A stretch of DNA of 64,000 nucleotides from Favolaschia claudopus (Eukaryota; Basidiomycota; Agaricomycetes; Agaricales; Mycenaceae), in assembly GCA_037176885.1 (NCBI GenBank), contig JAWWNJ010000011.1:2418001-2482000 (forward strand), given 5' to 3'. Positions 12,521 to 23,275 of the stretch are shown here, one piece after another. The notes below the pieces were generated by a model. The model was not told the origin of the DNA. It was given only the letters and a program-made list of their open reading frames with translations, and searched no databases. How positions within the stretch are numbered: position 1 is the stretch's first letter; each line of letters opens with the position of its first letter. Both the position numbers and the translations under genes were made by a program.

Positions 12521-13446
12521 TCCCTTTCGGTTCCGTCGTTGACAGGATTTTCAAACATCGTTTCAGTCTTGAAATGTTGTCGTGAAAATGCCAGAATCGT
12601 TCACTACGTCTGCGCCACTCCGTTTCCGTGCAGCCCACCCTCGTTCGACTCATGTGTTTGCATCTGTAAGCAAGACGACTCAGACCCGCCGTTTGGTATG
12701 AAACTTTGCTCAGCATATTGATTCTTATAAAAACACAGTGTCGAGGGATGGACGTTCGAGGTGAATGGAACACGGACCATTTTCATCCACTAGGTATTCC
12801 TAAAGGTCTGGATCTTTCTGTCGACTATGAATAACACCGACATTGAATCCCCGGCAGCAGGATGCTAACTGGCTGAATGGCAGAACTGCACTATAGGCGT
12901 CGTTAGCATGTTTAGTTCTGGAAAACATCATGCAGGCCCCAGGGTGGATATTCATTTCCTCTCTCAACGTTCGCGATTGAACATGCTCAGGCTGACATAC
13001 TTGCAATAATTTCCAGATGTTCTGTGAATGTTCTACTTGACAAGACAAGACTCACCGCCGAGCCACATGCGTGATGCATTAGATGTCAGTAAAATCAAAT
13101 CGATCAAGATAGAAATGGTGGGATAGCACTATGTAAAACATAGACTAAAGCGCATGAACCTAGCCATGGAAAAAGGAAACAAGACCACGAACATAGCCAA
13201 CCAATTGGCTAGATCCATGTACCAATTTTCTCGCCTGTTTTGGATGCATGACTGCAAACATGGATGGCTAGGTTCGTCGTTTTAGCCTTCATTCTCCATG
13301 GCTAGCTTCAGCACATTAGACTAAACTTAAGACCAGGGGTAAGACATGAACGAGCCGAGCACCACTGCCAACGCCGACTCGAGAGCATACAAGTCTGGGC
13401 GACAGACGTCTGTCTCGCTTTAGAAAAGTACGATATATGAGCAATG
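12521..13446. other. Intergenic region with a weak hairpin repeat
   Basis: Spacer between the divergent P450 and prenyltransferase genes. Around 13140-13325 two arms containing CCTAGCCATGG-like and CCATGGCTAG-like blocks face each other, and GAACCTAGCCAT recurs inverted near 13262-13275. This could be a degenerate MITE. No coding region is seen. Confidence 0.35.
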
Positions 13447-13454
13447 TTTAAAAG
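13447..13454 (+). promoter_or_regulatory. TATA-like box of the prenyltransferase gene
   Basis: TTTAAAAG about 50 bp before the ATG at 13502. Confidence 0.35.
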
Positions 13455-13501
13455 GGCGTCACGGAGAGTCTATCTTTTTCCCTCAGAACGACATCCCTCC
13501 G

Positions 13502-15362
13502 ATGCTTGCGCATTATATCGACCACAAAGCTTTATTCGCGGACGGGCGTTTCTTTGGTGATTATGAGTTGACGCTCCCCAGCGCGCTATCTGTCGTTTCT
13601 GAAAGTTTATTCAGCTCAGTTACCGATCATTCAGAAGTTCTCGCCACCGTTGACTTCGTTGGGGGTTGTCGATACTGTCTTGTGTGTAACGAAACAGCTG
13701 CTCGGTGGAAGCCATCAAATCTGCGAAGACATTAGTGTGAATGAGGACGGTAACAGGCTACAAGTCTACGAGATCTTGACTCAGGTTTGTTTCTACCCTC
13801 TTCGCGAAAGAAGAAGTTGACTCACGGAATATTTGCAGGCCCTACCAGTCCTCTCCGAGCAATCTAAATTCTACTGGGAACGTGCAGCTCGAACATTGGC
13901 CTCCATGCTCGACACGGCGAAGTATCCCATTCACGCGCAAACAGCTCACCTCGTATTCTGGTGGGCCCGTCTCGGCGGCCTCAACGGTCCCACCGTTAAA
14001 GGCACATCGCAAGAACACCTTTCTGAATTTACACGCGACGGTTCTTGCGTTGAATTCTCCTGGGTCATCCCTACCGATACGGAGCCAGACGCTCCGTGTA
14101 ACAGGAAGATTCGGTTTGGTATCCAGCCGTTTCATCCCGTTGATGCGATTCGACTTTCAGGGGCGGTAGTTATTGATTGGCTTTGGTCGGCTGTGGGAGG
14201 AATGGGGCTTGTGAGCCAAGAAGGTGGGAAGGACTGGAAGGATAAAATTGAGAAGTGGATATTCCCGAAGAGGGAGAGTGATGAGCAGGTCGTGCCTGGA
14301 TCAACGTACTTCATCGGTATGTCTTCAACTACCCTTCTCGTTCTCCTCTTCTCAGATATTCTTTAGCTGTGGATCTGGAGCCCTCTGGATCCATCACACT
14401 CAAGTATTACTGCATGCCTCCGTTGCCCGACCCTAGTGCGGATCCCCAGTTCGAGTCGCCGACAGGCCGCTTGATATCGGACTTGACTCCTTTTAAGCCA
14501 TTAGTTGAATTTCTCGATCCATCTCTAGTCAAGCCGTTGGAGGGGCTCATAAAGTTCTTAAACGAGACTGACTCTGGTTTGTCTCTTGCGGGAGTGGCAT
14601 GCGATTTGAAACCGCTTGAGGACAACAGATTGAAGGTCAGTTATATCGACCTGACTTCATGCTCGCAAAAAGTCTTACCATTCTTCATAGCTGTACATGT
14701 GGACTCCTAATCAGACGCTCAAACATGTCATTGAAAACCTGACACTCGGCGGGAAACTTCACGGACAGAAATCTGACGACGACATAGCTGCGTTCAAAAC
14801 ACTTTACAAGAACCTGTTCCCATATGCGGTCATGAATGAAACTGTTGAGCTGAAGGACGGCCATGAAATCGACGACGTGCCTGAAGCATACGCAGGAAAA
14901 GTCGGTCGCCACACGATGGGCATGGTGTATTACTTCGAATTGTTTGTCGGCGAGCCGAATCCTTATCCCAAGGTAAATTCTAGCGTAGTCTACGCAGATA
15001 TCGATACTCACATATAGTTTCCATCACAGGTTTACTTCCTCATGGATCTTCTTGGCAAGAACGACTTGGATACGGCTCAGAACGTGGAAAGTTTCTTCAA
15101 AGAGGTCGGAAAACCGGGTCAGCCAGGCTGGTTGGTCAACGATATTGCGAGAGCTCAGTGAGTTTTCGTAAATTAAAGATGGAATGATTTGGTACTCACA
15201 AATCAACGTAGTCCTCACCGTGACCTGGCCGAGCGTACGGGAACGCAAACTGGATTCTCGTTTGGCATCAAACCAAAGGGCTGGGATATTACCGGGTATT
15301 ATTCGCCCGAAGTGTTCCGGGCCGCGGAGAAAGAGAAACGTAGACAGAATGCTACCGAGTAG
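13502..15362 (+). CDS. DMATS-type aromatic prenyltransferase (ABBA fold)
   Basis: Transfers a prenyl group from a prenyl diphosphate to an aromatic acceptor such as an indole; soluble enzyme of the fungal DMATS family. Introns with GT-AG ends join a product of about 505 residues, slightly long for the family. Recognisable segments in order: SKFYWERAARTLASML; WWARLGGL; TRDGSCVEFSWVIP; RKIRFGIQPFHP; the diphosphate-binding-type strand ITLKYYCMPP; GVACDLKP followed by NRLKLYMWTP and LTLGGK; a PKVYFLMDLL strand; FGIKPKGW and GYYSPEVF near the C-terminus. The first exon is least certain: I place an intron at about 13558-13615 because the reading frame shifts there. It is divergent from the P450. 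No other cluster enzyme such as an NRPS is in the window, so the acceptor cannot be told. Confidence 0.8.
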
Positions 15363-16143
15363 AAGATTTTGATAAACGCACTGCAGATATTGCAAAGTTA
15401 CCTTTTGGATATGTACTTTGGAGGATCGGTACTGTGGATGTCGCAATTTATTCCCAGCTGATACAATCCAACAAGAAGAGGCGCTTGAACACAGAATTCA
15501 AGCAAGATATCCGTTCAATCTATCATTGAGCCGCGCATCCGATTGAAGATGGTGGTGGTTCGGGTTCAAGGAGAGTTATCATCAATGAGATCAAGTCACG
15601 TCACAATCACATCAAAATCACTCCTACCACCATGGTCCATGGGAGATTCGACTTCACCCAGTGCTTAGATACTCAGTGGTGAGTGAAGATGTCGGAATGT
15701 GCCAGCCGAATGAGGTTCAACCTGTATAGTGGCAGCTGTGCAAGAAGATATGAGACGGGATGGCGTTCAAACTGGACAGCGGCTACCACTCTGGCAGCCA
15801 CGATGCATCGTGATCGACGATCCCTCGCACCTTTTCATTATTCCATTCAGATGAATTGCAAAAACCTTCCTCCTGACCCCTTCTATCTTCCTAAAGTTTG
15901 CACGGATTCGCGCGTTGAAGCCATGCAGAACAAAATTTACCGCGCCTCACGCAAAGGGTATCAATGGCTTTATCTTCGATACTCGACTTGGTTCATGATA
16001 GTAGTCCGTCCCGCCCCGTGATGGCGCGACAACGGACTGATCGAGATCATGCGACCGCCTGCTGTTTCGGACGAAATATTCACTGCTCATGATGGCGGCT
16101 AACGATGGGCAATATATTCGCTTAGTCGGCCGCGATGGAAGGG
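15363..16143. other. Spacer without a recognisable gene
   Basis: About 800 bp between two plus-strand genes. ORFs on both strands are short and unlike known proteins. Confidence 0.5.
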
Positions 16144-16151
16144 CATAAAAG
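16144..16151 (+). promoter_or_regulatory. TATA-like box of the 7-TM-like gene
   Basis: CATAAAAG, 72 bp before the ATG at 16216. Confidence 0.4.
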
Positions 16152-16215
16152 GGAGGCACGCCACGATCAGCGTTCTTCAGCCTTCGTACCATCTCCGTCC
16201 GTTAACTTCAAGGTT

Positions 16216-17657
16216 ATGGACACCACGGTACCCATCGTGTACGCACACTGTCCTACTCAATTTCTTTCGAACTTGCCGTCCCATAACTGATACAGCCATT
16301 CTGCAGCCCTTTTCTCGCGGCATCCTGGCTCAATGCAAGTCTCCTGACCATCTCTACTCCGATTCCTCGCTCTTTCCCCAATGCTAACTCAAATTTCCAG
16401 GTCATCATGTACTCCGTTGAGATCATGCTATGTTGGCGTTACTTCAATCGTCCCTCGCGGCCGCTGATCCACAAAATCGGTGTTAGCGCGATGCTCCTCG
16501 CCGACACCATCTGCACCTTGGCAATCAATGTCAGCCTATGTCTGACTGTGAACGGAGCAGTGACTCGGAATATACACGCTTTCACAATTCCCGTTGCAAT
16601 TCAAATTGTGACCACCTACTCCACGGCGGTTATCACTCAGCTGTTCTTTACGAACTTGTTCCGGGCTCTGTGCGCGTTCTCTTTTTCAATTTGACCAATC
16701 TGGCAACAATTGACATGTCATAGCGTCAAAAGTGTGAAGAGTTTAATCATCTGTGGCATTTTGGTTATTCTCATTGCCGTGCATGTAATTAGTTCCCGCC
16801 TGAAACCGTTTTCGCTAACGTCCCAGAATTGAATCCACAGTTTGGATTCTCGTTTTCAGCGGCTATTCTCTTGGTAAAGACAATCGCGAACCGTCAGGAC
16901 ATCTCGTTTCGGTATACAGCGTATGTACCCCATCTCCTTCCATTGTCACTTGCGCTGAGATACTGTTGTCTCTCCAGGGTCGGGGCCATTAACTGCGCGG
17001 GGACGGATGTTATTATCGCCCTATGTCTTGTGACCAAATTTTGGCTGTTGATGAGAAATACGATACCGGGCCAATCCGCTCGAAGGTGAGCATGAATCCT
17101 GCAACTGGTCTGGGAACGGCTAATGGATTTGCTTAACCAGTGTCGTGCGTCGAATCATCGTTCTCGTCGTCGCTTCTGGTGGTGTTTGCGCTACAACCAC
17201 GCTTACGATGATGATATTGGTGTTGAAAGGGAATCCAGGTGCGTTGTCCCAAACTACGACTCATCGCCAATACATACACTCACACCATGATTTTGGATAG
17301 CATTCAACGTTCTATTTGTGCTCCAAGGACGGGTGTACGCTCTCTCCATCCTCGGTAACTTCTTAGTCGGCACCCCTGGGAGTTCTCTAGAAGCGACTGG
17401 GCAAACTCACGGTTACCGTTCATCAGTGAGCCATAGCATTGTGTTTCGAATTCCGGGGACCTCGGTGGCACCAATAACGGATGTGCCTGAGGCTGCGCGC
17501 GCCGTGAGTATTTTCTTGTGCTGCCAGGGTTCAAGGCTCCCAAAGACGAACTAATTCTTACATGGATCGAATCTAGGGTGCCGCTGTCGATGTCCAGGTT
17601 GCCCTTGACGATTTTCATTATGGTTCAACTCGGAAATCAACGTTGGCTGGAGACTAG
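16216..17657 (+). CDS. Multi-pass membrane protein, DUF6534-like, paralogue of 33987-35540
   Basis: Predicted plasma-membrane protein with about seven hydrophobic spans, unknown role. Spliced exons give FLAASWLNVIMYSVEIMLCWRYF, a PSRPLIHKIGV loop, further spans, GAINCAGTDVIIALCL, VLVVASGGVCATTTLTMMI and GRVYALSILGNFLVGTPG, then a polar tail ending TRKSTLAGD. The layout resembles the basidiomycete DUF6534 family, whose C-terminal half also ends in a short helix and polar tail. The second intron (16335-16400) starts with GCAAGT, a GC-AG intron; the paralogue has GTGCGT at the same place, which supports this reading. The first exon (ATG 16216) is short and less certain. Divergence from the paralogue is clear but modest, so both come from one duplication. 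Confidence 0.7.
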
Positions 17658-18358
17658 TCGCCAGAATTTGTAGCTACAGCGCCCTTCCAATGTTTTTCCA
17701 TGGAGAATGGGTACGTTCTCGCTACGACATGGGGCGAAAGCGTCTACCATTGAAATTGGCGCAAGATATCAATACTTTGCATCATGAGAGCCAATCGCAA
17801 TACAATGGATGGGTCCGGACGTGCCGGAGAATGCATATTGCGCCTTCCGGAGGCTCCGGGAAATATTCTTCGACTTCAGCGCTTAGTGGGATGGTATTGT
17901 GAAGGTAAGTCTGTCTTGAACTTGCCTTGAGTTTAAGGTTGAACGGCGGATCGTCCTGAAATTCGAAATTGCCTTCGATTTAGAATTGCAAGCCTGGTAG
18001 TCCAGCTTGCGCATATCAAACTTTGACGTCCAGTTGCTCGTCAAGTGCTCGTTGTGAATCATGAAGAAAACAAGATTTGAAAAAAAGAACGACCAAAAAT
18101 AGTATGATCGATCGATTGATGATCAATTGACGGCGCAGTGCGTGACTCGCACGACTGTCACACATATCTTTTGCTTCGTACCTTGACAGCAGTTGAATGT
18201 GAGCCAGCGGTACGCCCCAACGCGGTCATCCGCACACTAAACAACCTTTAGATCTACCTCGGTGGCTTCGATCACAGCAACTCTGCGCCTTTTTAGCGGC
18301 AAAATTCAATAATCCGATCAAATCTTGAAAATTCTCTGCACCTTGTTGACATTCTCGT
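17658..18358. other. Spacer without a recognisable gene
   Basis: About 700 bp between the membrane-protein gene and the LTR element; nothing coding recognised. TCGATCGATTGATGATCAATTG-like low-complexity text occurs near 18105-18130. Confidence 0.5.
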
Positions 18359-18362
18359 TCGG

Positions 18363-18484
18363 TGGAGTAGGAGGTTTAGGCTAGTAGTCACGTGGGGTAG
18401 TAGATCTATATCATCTAGCTTTGGTCTTAGCCATCGTCGACGGCGTCCAGCCTTCCTGCCAGTCGGACCCCCCGGACCACTCCA
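18363..18484 (+). repeat. 5' LTR of the small LTR element
   Basis: 122 bp, base-for-base identical with 19926-20047 by eye; begins TGGAGTAGG and ends GGACCACTCCA. Confidence 0.9.
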
Positions 18485-18487
18485 TTT

Positions 18488-18507
18488 TGGTGACGGGAGT
18501 AGGATTC
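18488..18507 (+). other. tRNA primer-binding site of the small LTR element
   Basis: The 20 bases starting TGGTGACGGG are the reverse complement of a sequence ending CCGTCACCA, the form of a mature tRNA 3' end with CCA, three bases inside the LTR. The donor tRNA species was not identified. Confidence 0.65.
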
Positions 18508-18736
18508 TTATCAGCCAGCGCTCTCGCCGCGTACCGCTCTCTTCCGCATATCTGGGGTCGTCTTCTCGTGTTTTTCGTGTCTGTGTCGTGTCTTGTCGTT
18601 TTCGCAGTCGTGTTGCAGAGCCCCGTGAAGAGTTTTCGTGTTATCTGGACCCCGCGCTACTACGTTGTCGCTACTACGCTGCCCCGTCTTCTCGCGCTAC
18701 ATAGACACCGCCAGCACCCGCCTCTAGCCTGGGAAA

Positions 18737-19855
18737 ATGTACCAGGTCCCGCTGTCTGATGGTGACCGCCAGCTCATCGAAAAATTGAGCCGCGACGTGG
18801 TTTTTAGCAGGGCTATTGAATGGTTGGAAGAGGGAGGGCTGGATAAGTCCATTTCCAAGCTGTGGGAGACAGCGGCGGTTATAGGTTGGAGCAATGCGAT
18901 GGAAAGAGCGGAAGCAGAGAAAGCAGAGGAAGAGAAGAAGCGCCGTATTGTGGAGGCCGCGGAGGCGGAAAAGAGGGCTGAGGAAGCTGGGAAGAGTGAG
19001 CGCGTGCCGCGTGACGCTGACGACTCGCGCGTCGAGCGCATTCTTTTGCAGACAGTGCCGTGGGATGCGAGGAAGGAGGGCGGTAAGGTGCTTCAGAGCT
19101 GCTTGAGGACGCTGTGGGATCAGGCCACGCAGATCGGCTTTCGTTGGGGTGAAGAACAGGTGGAGAGTGCAAGGAAGGAAGGGTTTGAGGAGGGCCGTGC
19201 AGCTGGAGTACGGGAGATAGTGGACCAGCTCAACGGGGTAGCAGTACCCGCTGTGGCAGATCAGAGGAAGGAGCTGGAGCAGGAGCGTATGTGGGGTTTT
19301 GAGGTTGGATGGAGGCTTTGCGAGGAGAAGATGAAGACCGAGGTGCGCGACTCGTCGACTGAGATTGCGGTACGGACAGCCGCACCGATTCCGGCTCTCG
19401 ATTCGGCCGCCGTTACCGCTCCCTCCCCTTCCATGTCCGACGTCGCCACCCACACCGATACTGTCGCCGCCGCCGCCGTCGCGCAGGCTCCATTCGATTG
19501 GGCCGAAGATGCGCAGGGGCTGTCTACGCATACACCGCCCTCCGCACCCGCAAGAGATCTTTCGTGCCTTCGTACTGGTCGTACTCAGCCATTCGCAAGT
19601 TTACGCCGTCGGGATCGTCGCGCACCGCCCAGCAAATTTAATTCTCTTTGTACCAGAACACGCGCCGGATCGAATAAAAATCACTCGCAGTATAGGACTA
19701 CCGCACCACCCCGTTCACAAGCCCGCACCGTGCTTACATCGAACGCGTTCTTTCACAACGCTCGACCGCCGCCGCATTTGGATTGGGACCACGATCCTCG
19801 GCTTCAAGATTTGAGTCGAGCGCTTTCCGCGTTGGGATGGATGAGGGCGTGTTGA
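18737..19855 (+). CDS. Coiled-coil protein of unknown function inside the LTR element
   Basis: A single intronless 372-residue ORF, the only long one in the element. Residues about 54-95 are a charged Ala/Glu/Lys/Arg coiled coil (MERAEAEKAEEEKKRR onward). Aromatic helices around it (LWETAAVIGW and, later, LWDQATQIGF with ARKEGFEEGR) look like repeats of one helical unit. Residues about 220-260 are Ala/Ser/Pro-rich, and the tail is basic, ending LGWMRAC. There is no zinc knuckle, protease DSG or polymerase motif. It could be a divergent Gag or a captured host gene; I cannot tell which. The lack of introns in an intron-rich genome fits passage through RNA. Confidence 0.65.
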   Translation: MYQVPLSDGDRQLIEKLSRDVVFSRAIEWLEEGGLDKSISKLWETAAVIGWSNAMERAEAEKAEEEKKRRIVEAAEAEKRAEEAGKSERVPRDADDSRVERILLQTVPWDARKEGGKVLQSCLRTLWDQATQIGFRWGEEQVESARKEGFEEGRAAGVREIVDQLNGVAVPAVADQRKELEQERMWGFEVGWRLCEEKMKTEVRDSSTEIAVRTAAPIPALDSAAVTAPSPSMSDVATHTDTVAAAAVAQAPFDWAEDAQGLSTHTPPSAPARDLSCLRTGRTQPFASLRRRDRRAPPSKFNSLCTRTRAGSNKNHSQYRTTAPPRSQARTVLTSNAFFHNARPPPHLDWDHDPRLQDLSRALSALGWMRAC

Positions 19856-19925
19856 GGGGAATCTTTTTTTGTGGTTTCTTGGAGGCTGGGGCAACGAGGA
19901 CGTTGCCATTTTTGTGTGGGGCAGA

Positions 19926-20047
19926 TGGAGTAGGAGGTTTAGGCTAGTAGTCACGTGGGGTAGTAGATCTATATCATCTAGCTTTGGTCTTAGCCATCGT
20001 CGACGGCGTCCAGCCTTCCTGCCAGTCGGACCCCCCGGACCACTCCA
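19926..20047 (+). repeat. 3' LTR of the small LTR element
   Basis: Identical partner of 18363-18484, preceded by the purine-rich GGGGCAGA and followed by the TCGG target duplication. Confidence 0.9.
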
Positions 20048-20051
20048 TCGG

Positions 20052-20494
20052 GACCAAGGTGGGGTCGGTTCGAGACACATCATAACGGTCTGCGGATGAC
20101 AAGAACTTGACAACAGTACCATGTCGAAACTTGTTACCACATTCGCTTCGTGTACGAGGTTTTCTCTAGTTTTCTTGATGATTCTACCGACGTCAATCCT
20201 CTTCTCCCGCGTGGGTCGATGACTTGGCCGCGGCTCCATTCCAAAGCCAAAATGGATGACTGGACCTCTCTGCATGGATCCACCAAAATTCTCGAGTTTC
20301 TCCGATTGTCTTCTCAGGCTACTATTCAAGCTCGCTCATTTTGACCTTCGACACGTCGTTAAGTTACTCGGCAGAACACCAAACTTCTTCTTGACTTCTT
20401 CCCGGAGGCAACGGGCACACCCGCCGACACGCATCTAACGTATCGCCTGGTGACCTTCCACGGCCCGGCAAAAAAATAGAACTTAAAACTGCCT
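20052..20494. other. Spacer, probable promoter region of the MFS gene
   Basis: About 440 bp without recognisable coding sequence, between the LTR element and the permease promoter. Confidence 0.45.
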
Positions 20495-20503
20495 TGTATA
20501 AAG
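20495..20503 (+). promoter_or_regulatory. TATA-like box of the MFS gene
   Basis: TGTATAAAG about 95 bp before the ATG at 20594. Confidence 0.4.
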
Positions 20504-20593
20504 CCGGTCTTGGAGCTTCTCAACACGCTTCCTTCCCCACCGTCATCGTCCTCTTTTCCTCCCTTGTCTACAGTCTCCCATCTACGCTCGAAG

Positions 20594-22508
20594 ATGATGA
20601 GCCCAACAGACGAAAAGCCCGTGCAGAAGAAAACCAGACTCTTCCGTCCGCATTCGCTGCGAGTGGGGAACCGGATAACGAACGCCTCACAGCTGACGTT
20701 GCGTGAGACATTGTGGCCGCTGTTTCTGGTCACGATTTTGTATTTCCTATGGGTGCGTCAGCTCGGCCTATCTCTATGTATCCCGCTTATCGAAGTGCAC
20801 TGGCCACAGGGATTCGCGTACGGTCTCCTAGACACACTGAACAAGCACTTCCAACTCACCCTCCACATCACACGGACGCGGTCCTCGGGTTTGCAAGCAG
20901 CGTATTTCGGCGCCTATCCGCTCGCGTCGTTGGGATATGGGAACTGGGTTTTGCGACACTTTGGCTATCGAGCTGTGTTCATTCTCGGTACGCTTCCTCC
21001 AGTGATAACATAATCAGACCATCGACTGCCCACGTAGGTCTCGTACTTGAAGGCATCGGCGCCCTCCTCATGTGGCCCGCAGCTCTGAAACGATCTTTCG
21101 GAGGATTCTGCGGAGCAACGTTTATCATCGGCTCGGGTCTCGGCTGCCTGGAGACGGGTGCGAATCCGTATATGGCGGGTGCGTCATTGGCCCTTCTTCG
21201 CCCCCTCCCCTCCCCGTATCTGACGCCCGAGTAGTCACGGGTCCACCCAAATACGCTGAACTCCGCATCAACCTCGCGCAGTCCGTGCAAGCCGTTGGTA
21301 CCGTTGTGGGCCCTGTACTCGGCTCATACGTGTTTTTCCAAAATACGGGAGACAGTGTTGATTCGCTCAAGACTGTGCAATGGGTGTATCTCGCTATTGC
21401 GCTGTTTGTGTTCCTGCTTGCGGTACGTTGCTCTCCCACCGTGCCTCGATTTTGAAGTCGACAAGTTTGCTAGATAGTTTTCTTCTTTTCGGTCATCCCT
21501 GAAGTAACAGGTCAGTTTAATATTTTGGTCTTTGAATTGCCGTGCATTTTGACTGATGCGTGATCTTCAGATCTTGACATGGCCGAACAAGCGGAGATTA
21601 CACATGTCGGCGAGGTTCAAGGAGAAAAGCCTTTTTGGCAACAATGGAAAGTGTTCTATGCCGCGTTTGCTCAGTTTTGCTACGTCGGCGCGCAAGGTGA
21701 GTTCGAAATTGAGGGTGATATTGCTATCTCCGCTTTCTCATTCATTTTTCACAGTCGCCATCGCCACCTGGTTCATAAACTACGTGACTGAGACTCGGGG
21801 GTCAACTGATCCCGCCCTCGGTGCACGATTCCTTGCCGGAGCGCAGGGTGCGTTTGCTGTAGGACGGTTCTCAGGATCTGGTGCGTATATTTACCTTCTT
21901 CTCGCACCTCTCGTCCCGCTGCCAGCCTTCCGTTTCAACTTCGACTTATTTAACTGATATTTCTGAACAGCACTCATGACACGCGTCCGCCCGCGCATCG
22001 TCTTCCTCGTCTACCTCAGCATGGTCATCGCCTTCTGCGCGGCCTCTATCACCCAACGTGGCAATACCGGCATGATCATGCTCTACATGACGCTCTTTTT
22101 CGAGAGCGTGTGTTTCCCGACGATTGTGGCCCTGGGGATTCGTGGGATTGGCAGACATACGAAGCGTGGGGCGGGGTGGATTGTTGGTGGGGTTGTTGGT
22201 GGTGCTTGCGGTGCGTTTGCTCGTTTTCTCGTGATGAAAGTCACCTTCATTGAATTTGATTCCTGTTAGTTCCCCCGCTGACCGCCAAAGTCGCGGACCT
22301 GCACAACTCGATGGCATTGGGTATGGTGGTGCCCGTCATGTTCTTCTCTGCGGCGTGGACGTATGCGGTCTGCTGTAACTTTGTGCCGCAGTTCAGGGAT
22401 GTTATGGATAAAGTAGGGGACTCGAACGTGGGAATTGTAGAGGCAAAGGAGGCGAAAGAGGAGGAGGACGTTAAGCGTAATGAGAAGCCGAGTATTGAGA
22501 AGGTGTGA
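20594..22508 (+). CDS. Major facilitator transporter, L-fucose/glucose permease (FucP) type
   Basis: Twelve-span plasma-membrane sugar:proton symporter of the FHS/FucP branch of the MFS. The diagnostic first loop is GFAYGLLDTLNKHFQ followed by GLQAAYFGAYPLASLG. Later segments are GLGCLETGANPYMAV, PPKYAELRINLAQSVQAVG, ATWFINYV and GIRGIGRHTKRGAGWIVGG. Introns with GT-AG ends (the first starts at the W of YFLW) join in frame; the stop is at 22506-22508 after a charged tail rich in Glu and Lys. The start MMSPTDEKPVQ is chosen as the first ATG before the conserved body. It appears intact and unrelated in orientation to the metabolic genes to the left; export of a metabolite by a FucP-type carrier would be unusual. 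Confidence 0.88.
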
Positions 22509-22970
22509 GTTAGTGAGGAACACAATATCTAGTAATGACGGCGATGACTGGACATGATTGTATATTATTAAAGAACTACCGACGCTGGACAACTTTTTTC
22601 GTCGCCTCTTTCTGAGTCTGAAATCTGAATCGAATTTCAACACGGCATATTCCGAGATCATGGGAATTGTTGGGATTCGTGTGACTCAGGGCGACGCGTC
22701 ACGCTTCGCCTCTCTCTGCACATCTATCCACTTTCCTATGGGTATGACGACGGACCCAATTGACGCACTATGCCCTGAGCTCGTGGCTTTTCGAAGCTTC
22801 AGCGACTCTTCAGCTGTATGTGGAGCAACACATCGTTACGGTCTATCACTCCACCCAATGACGACGAATTCAATGGGTGAAAACACGCCTCCATCTGCTT
22901 CCTGCGATCTCCAAACATTGGCTTCGGTACTTATTTTGCACGAAATACACTGTGGACCTCATTGAGCATT
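22509..22970. other. 3' flank of the MFS gene
   Basis: Spacer with short ORFs and no recognised gene, ending at the MITE target duplication. Confidence 0.45.
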
Positions 22971-23272
22971 AGGGTGTTTCAGATATCTCAATTCTGCTCA
23001 ACTTTGGGTCCAACTTTGGTGTCAACTTTGTCCCAACTTGGAGTCCGATTTCGAGGGTTGAGGCCAATTTTTGGGCCGTAGGAATTAGCTGAAGTTGAGC
23101 GGAAAGTTGGAGAGTGGAAGTTGGAGTGAAAGTTGGGATGCAAGTCGTGGTCCTATGCACGACTTGCATCCTAACTTCGAAATCGGACTCAAATTCGGAC
23201 TTGCAACTTTCAAAATCGGGCATCAAGTTGGAACCAAAATCGGGCGCAAAGTTGGGATATCTGAAACACCCT
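22971..23272. mobile_element. 302 bp MITE with 20 bp terminal inverted repeats
   Basis: Ends are AGGGTGTTTCAGATATCTCAA-like on the left and its inverse on the right with one mismatch. A 3 bp ATT lies on each side (22968-22970 and 23273-23275). The inside is made of many AAGTTGG/CCAACTT motifs in both orientations plus a central palindrome AAGTCGTG...CACGACTT. No coding capacity; mobilised presumably by a transposase elsewhere. Confidence 0.75.
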
Positions 23273-23275
23273 ATT

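Larger units (their letters stand above)
18363..20047 (+). mobile_element. Non-autonomous LTR retroelement (1.69 kb) carrying a coiled-coil ORF
   Basis: Two identical 122 bp direct repeats (18363-18484 and 19926-20047) start TGGAGT and end ACTCCA, a short inverted repeat typical of LTR ends. The element is flanked by the 4 bp duplication TCGG (18359-18362 and 20048-20051). Three bases after the left LTR is a strong primer-binding site, and a purine-rich run precedes the right LTR. Inside is one 372-codon ORF with no protease, integrase or reverse transcriptase. Replication would need enzymes from another element. Identical LTRs imply a recent insertion. Confidence 0.88.

Noticed and set aside
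18674..19531. 285-codon minus-strand ORF in the small LTR element
   Set aside because: It is the antisense shadow of the coiled-coil ORF, with Leu/Arg/His-rich composition typical of such shadows.
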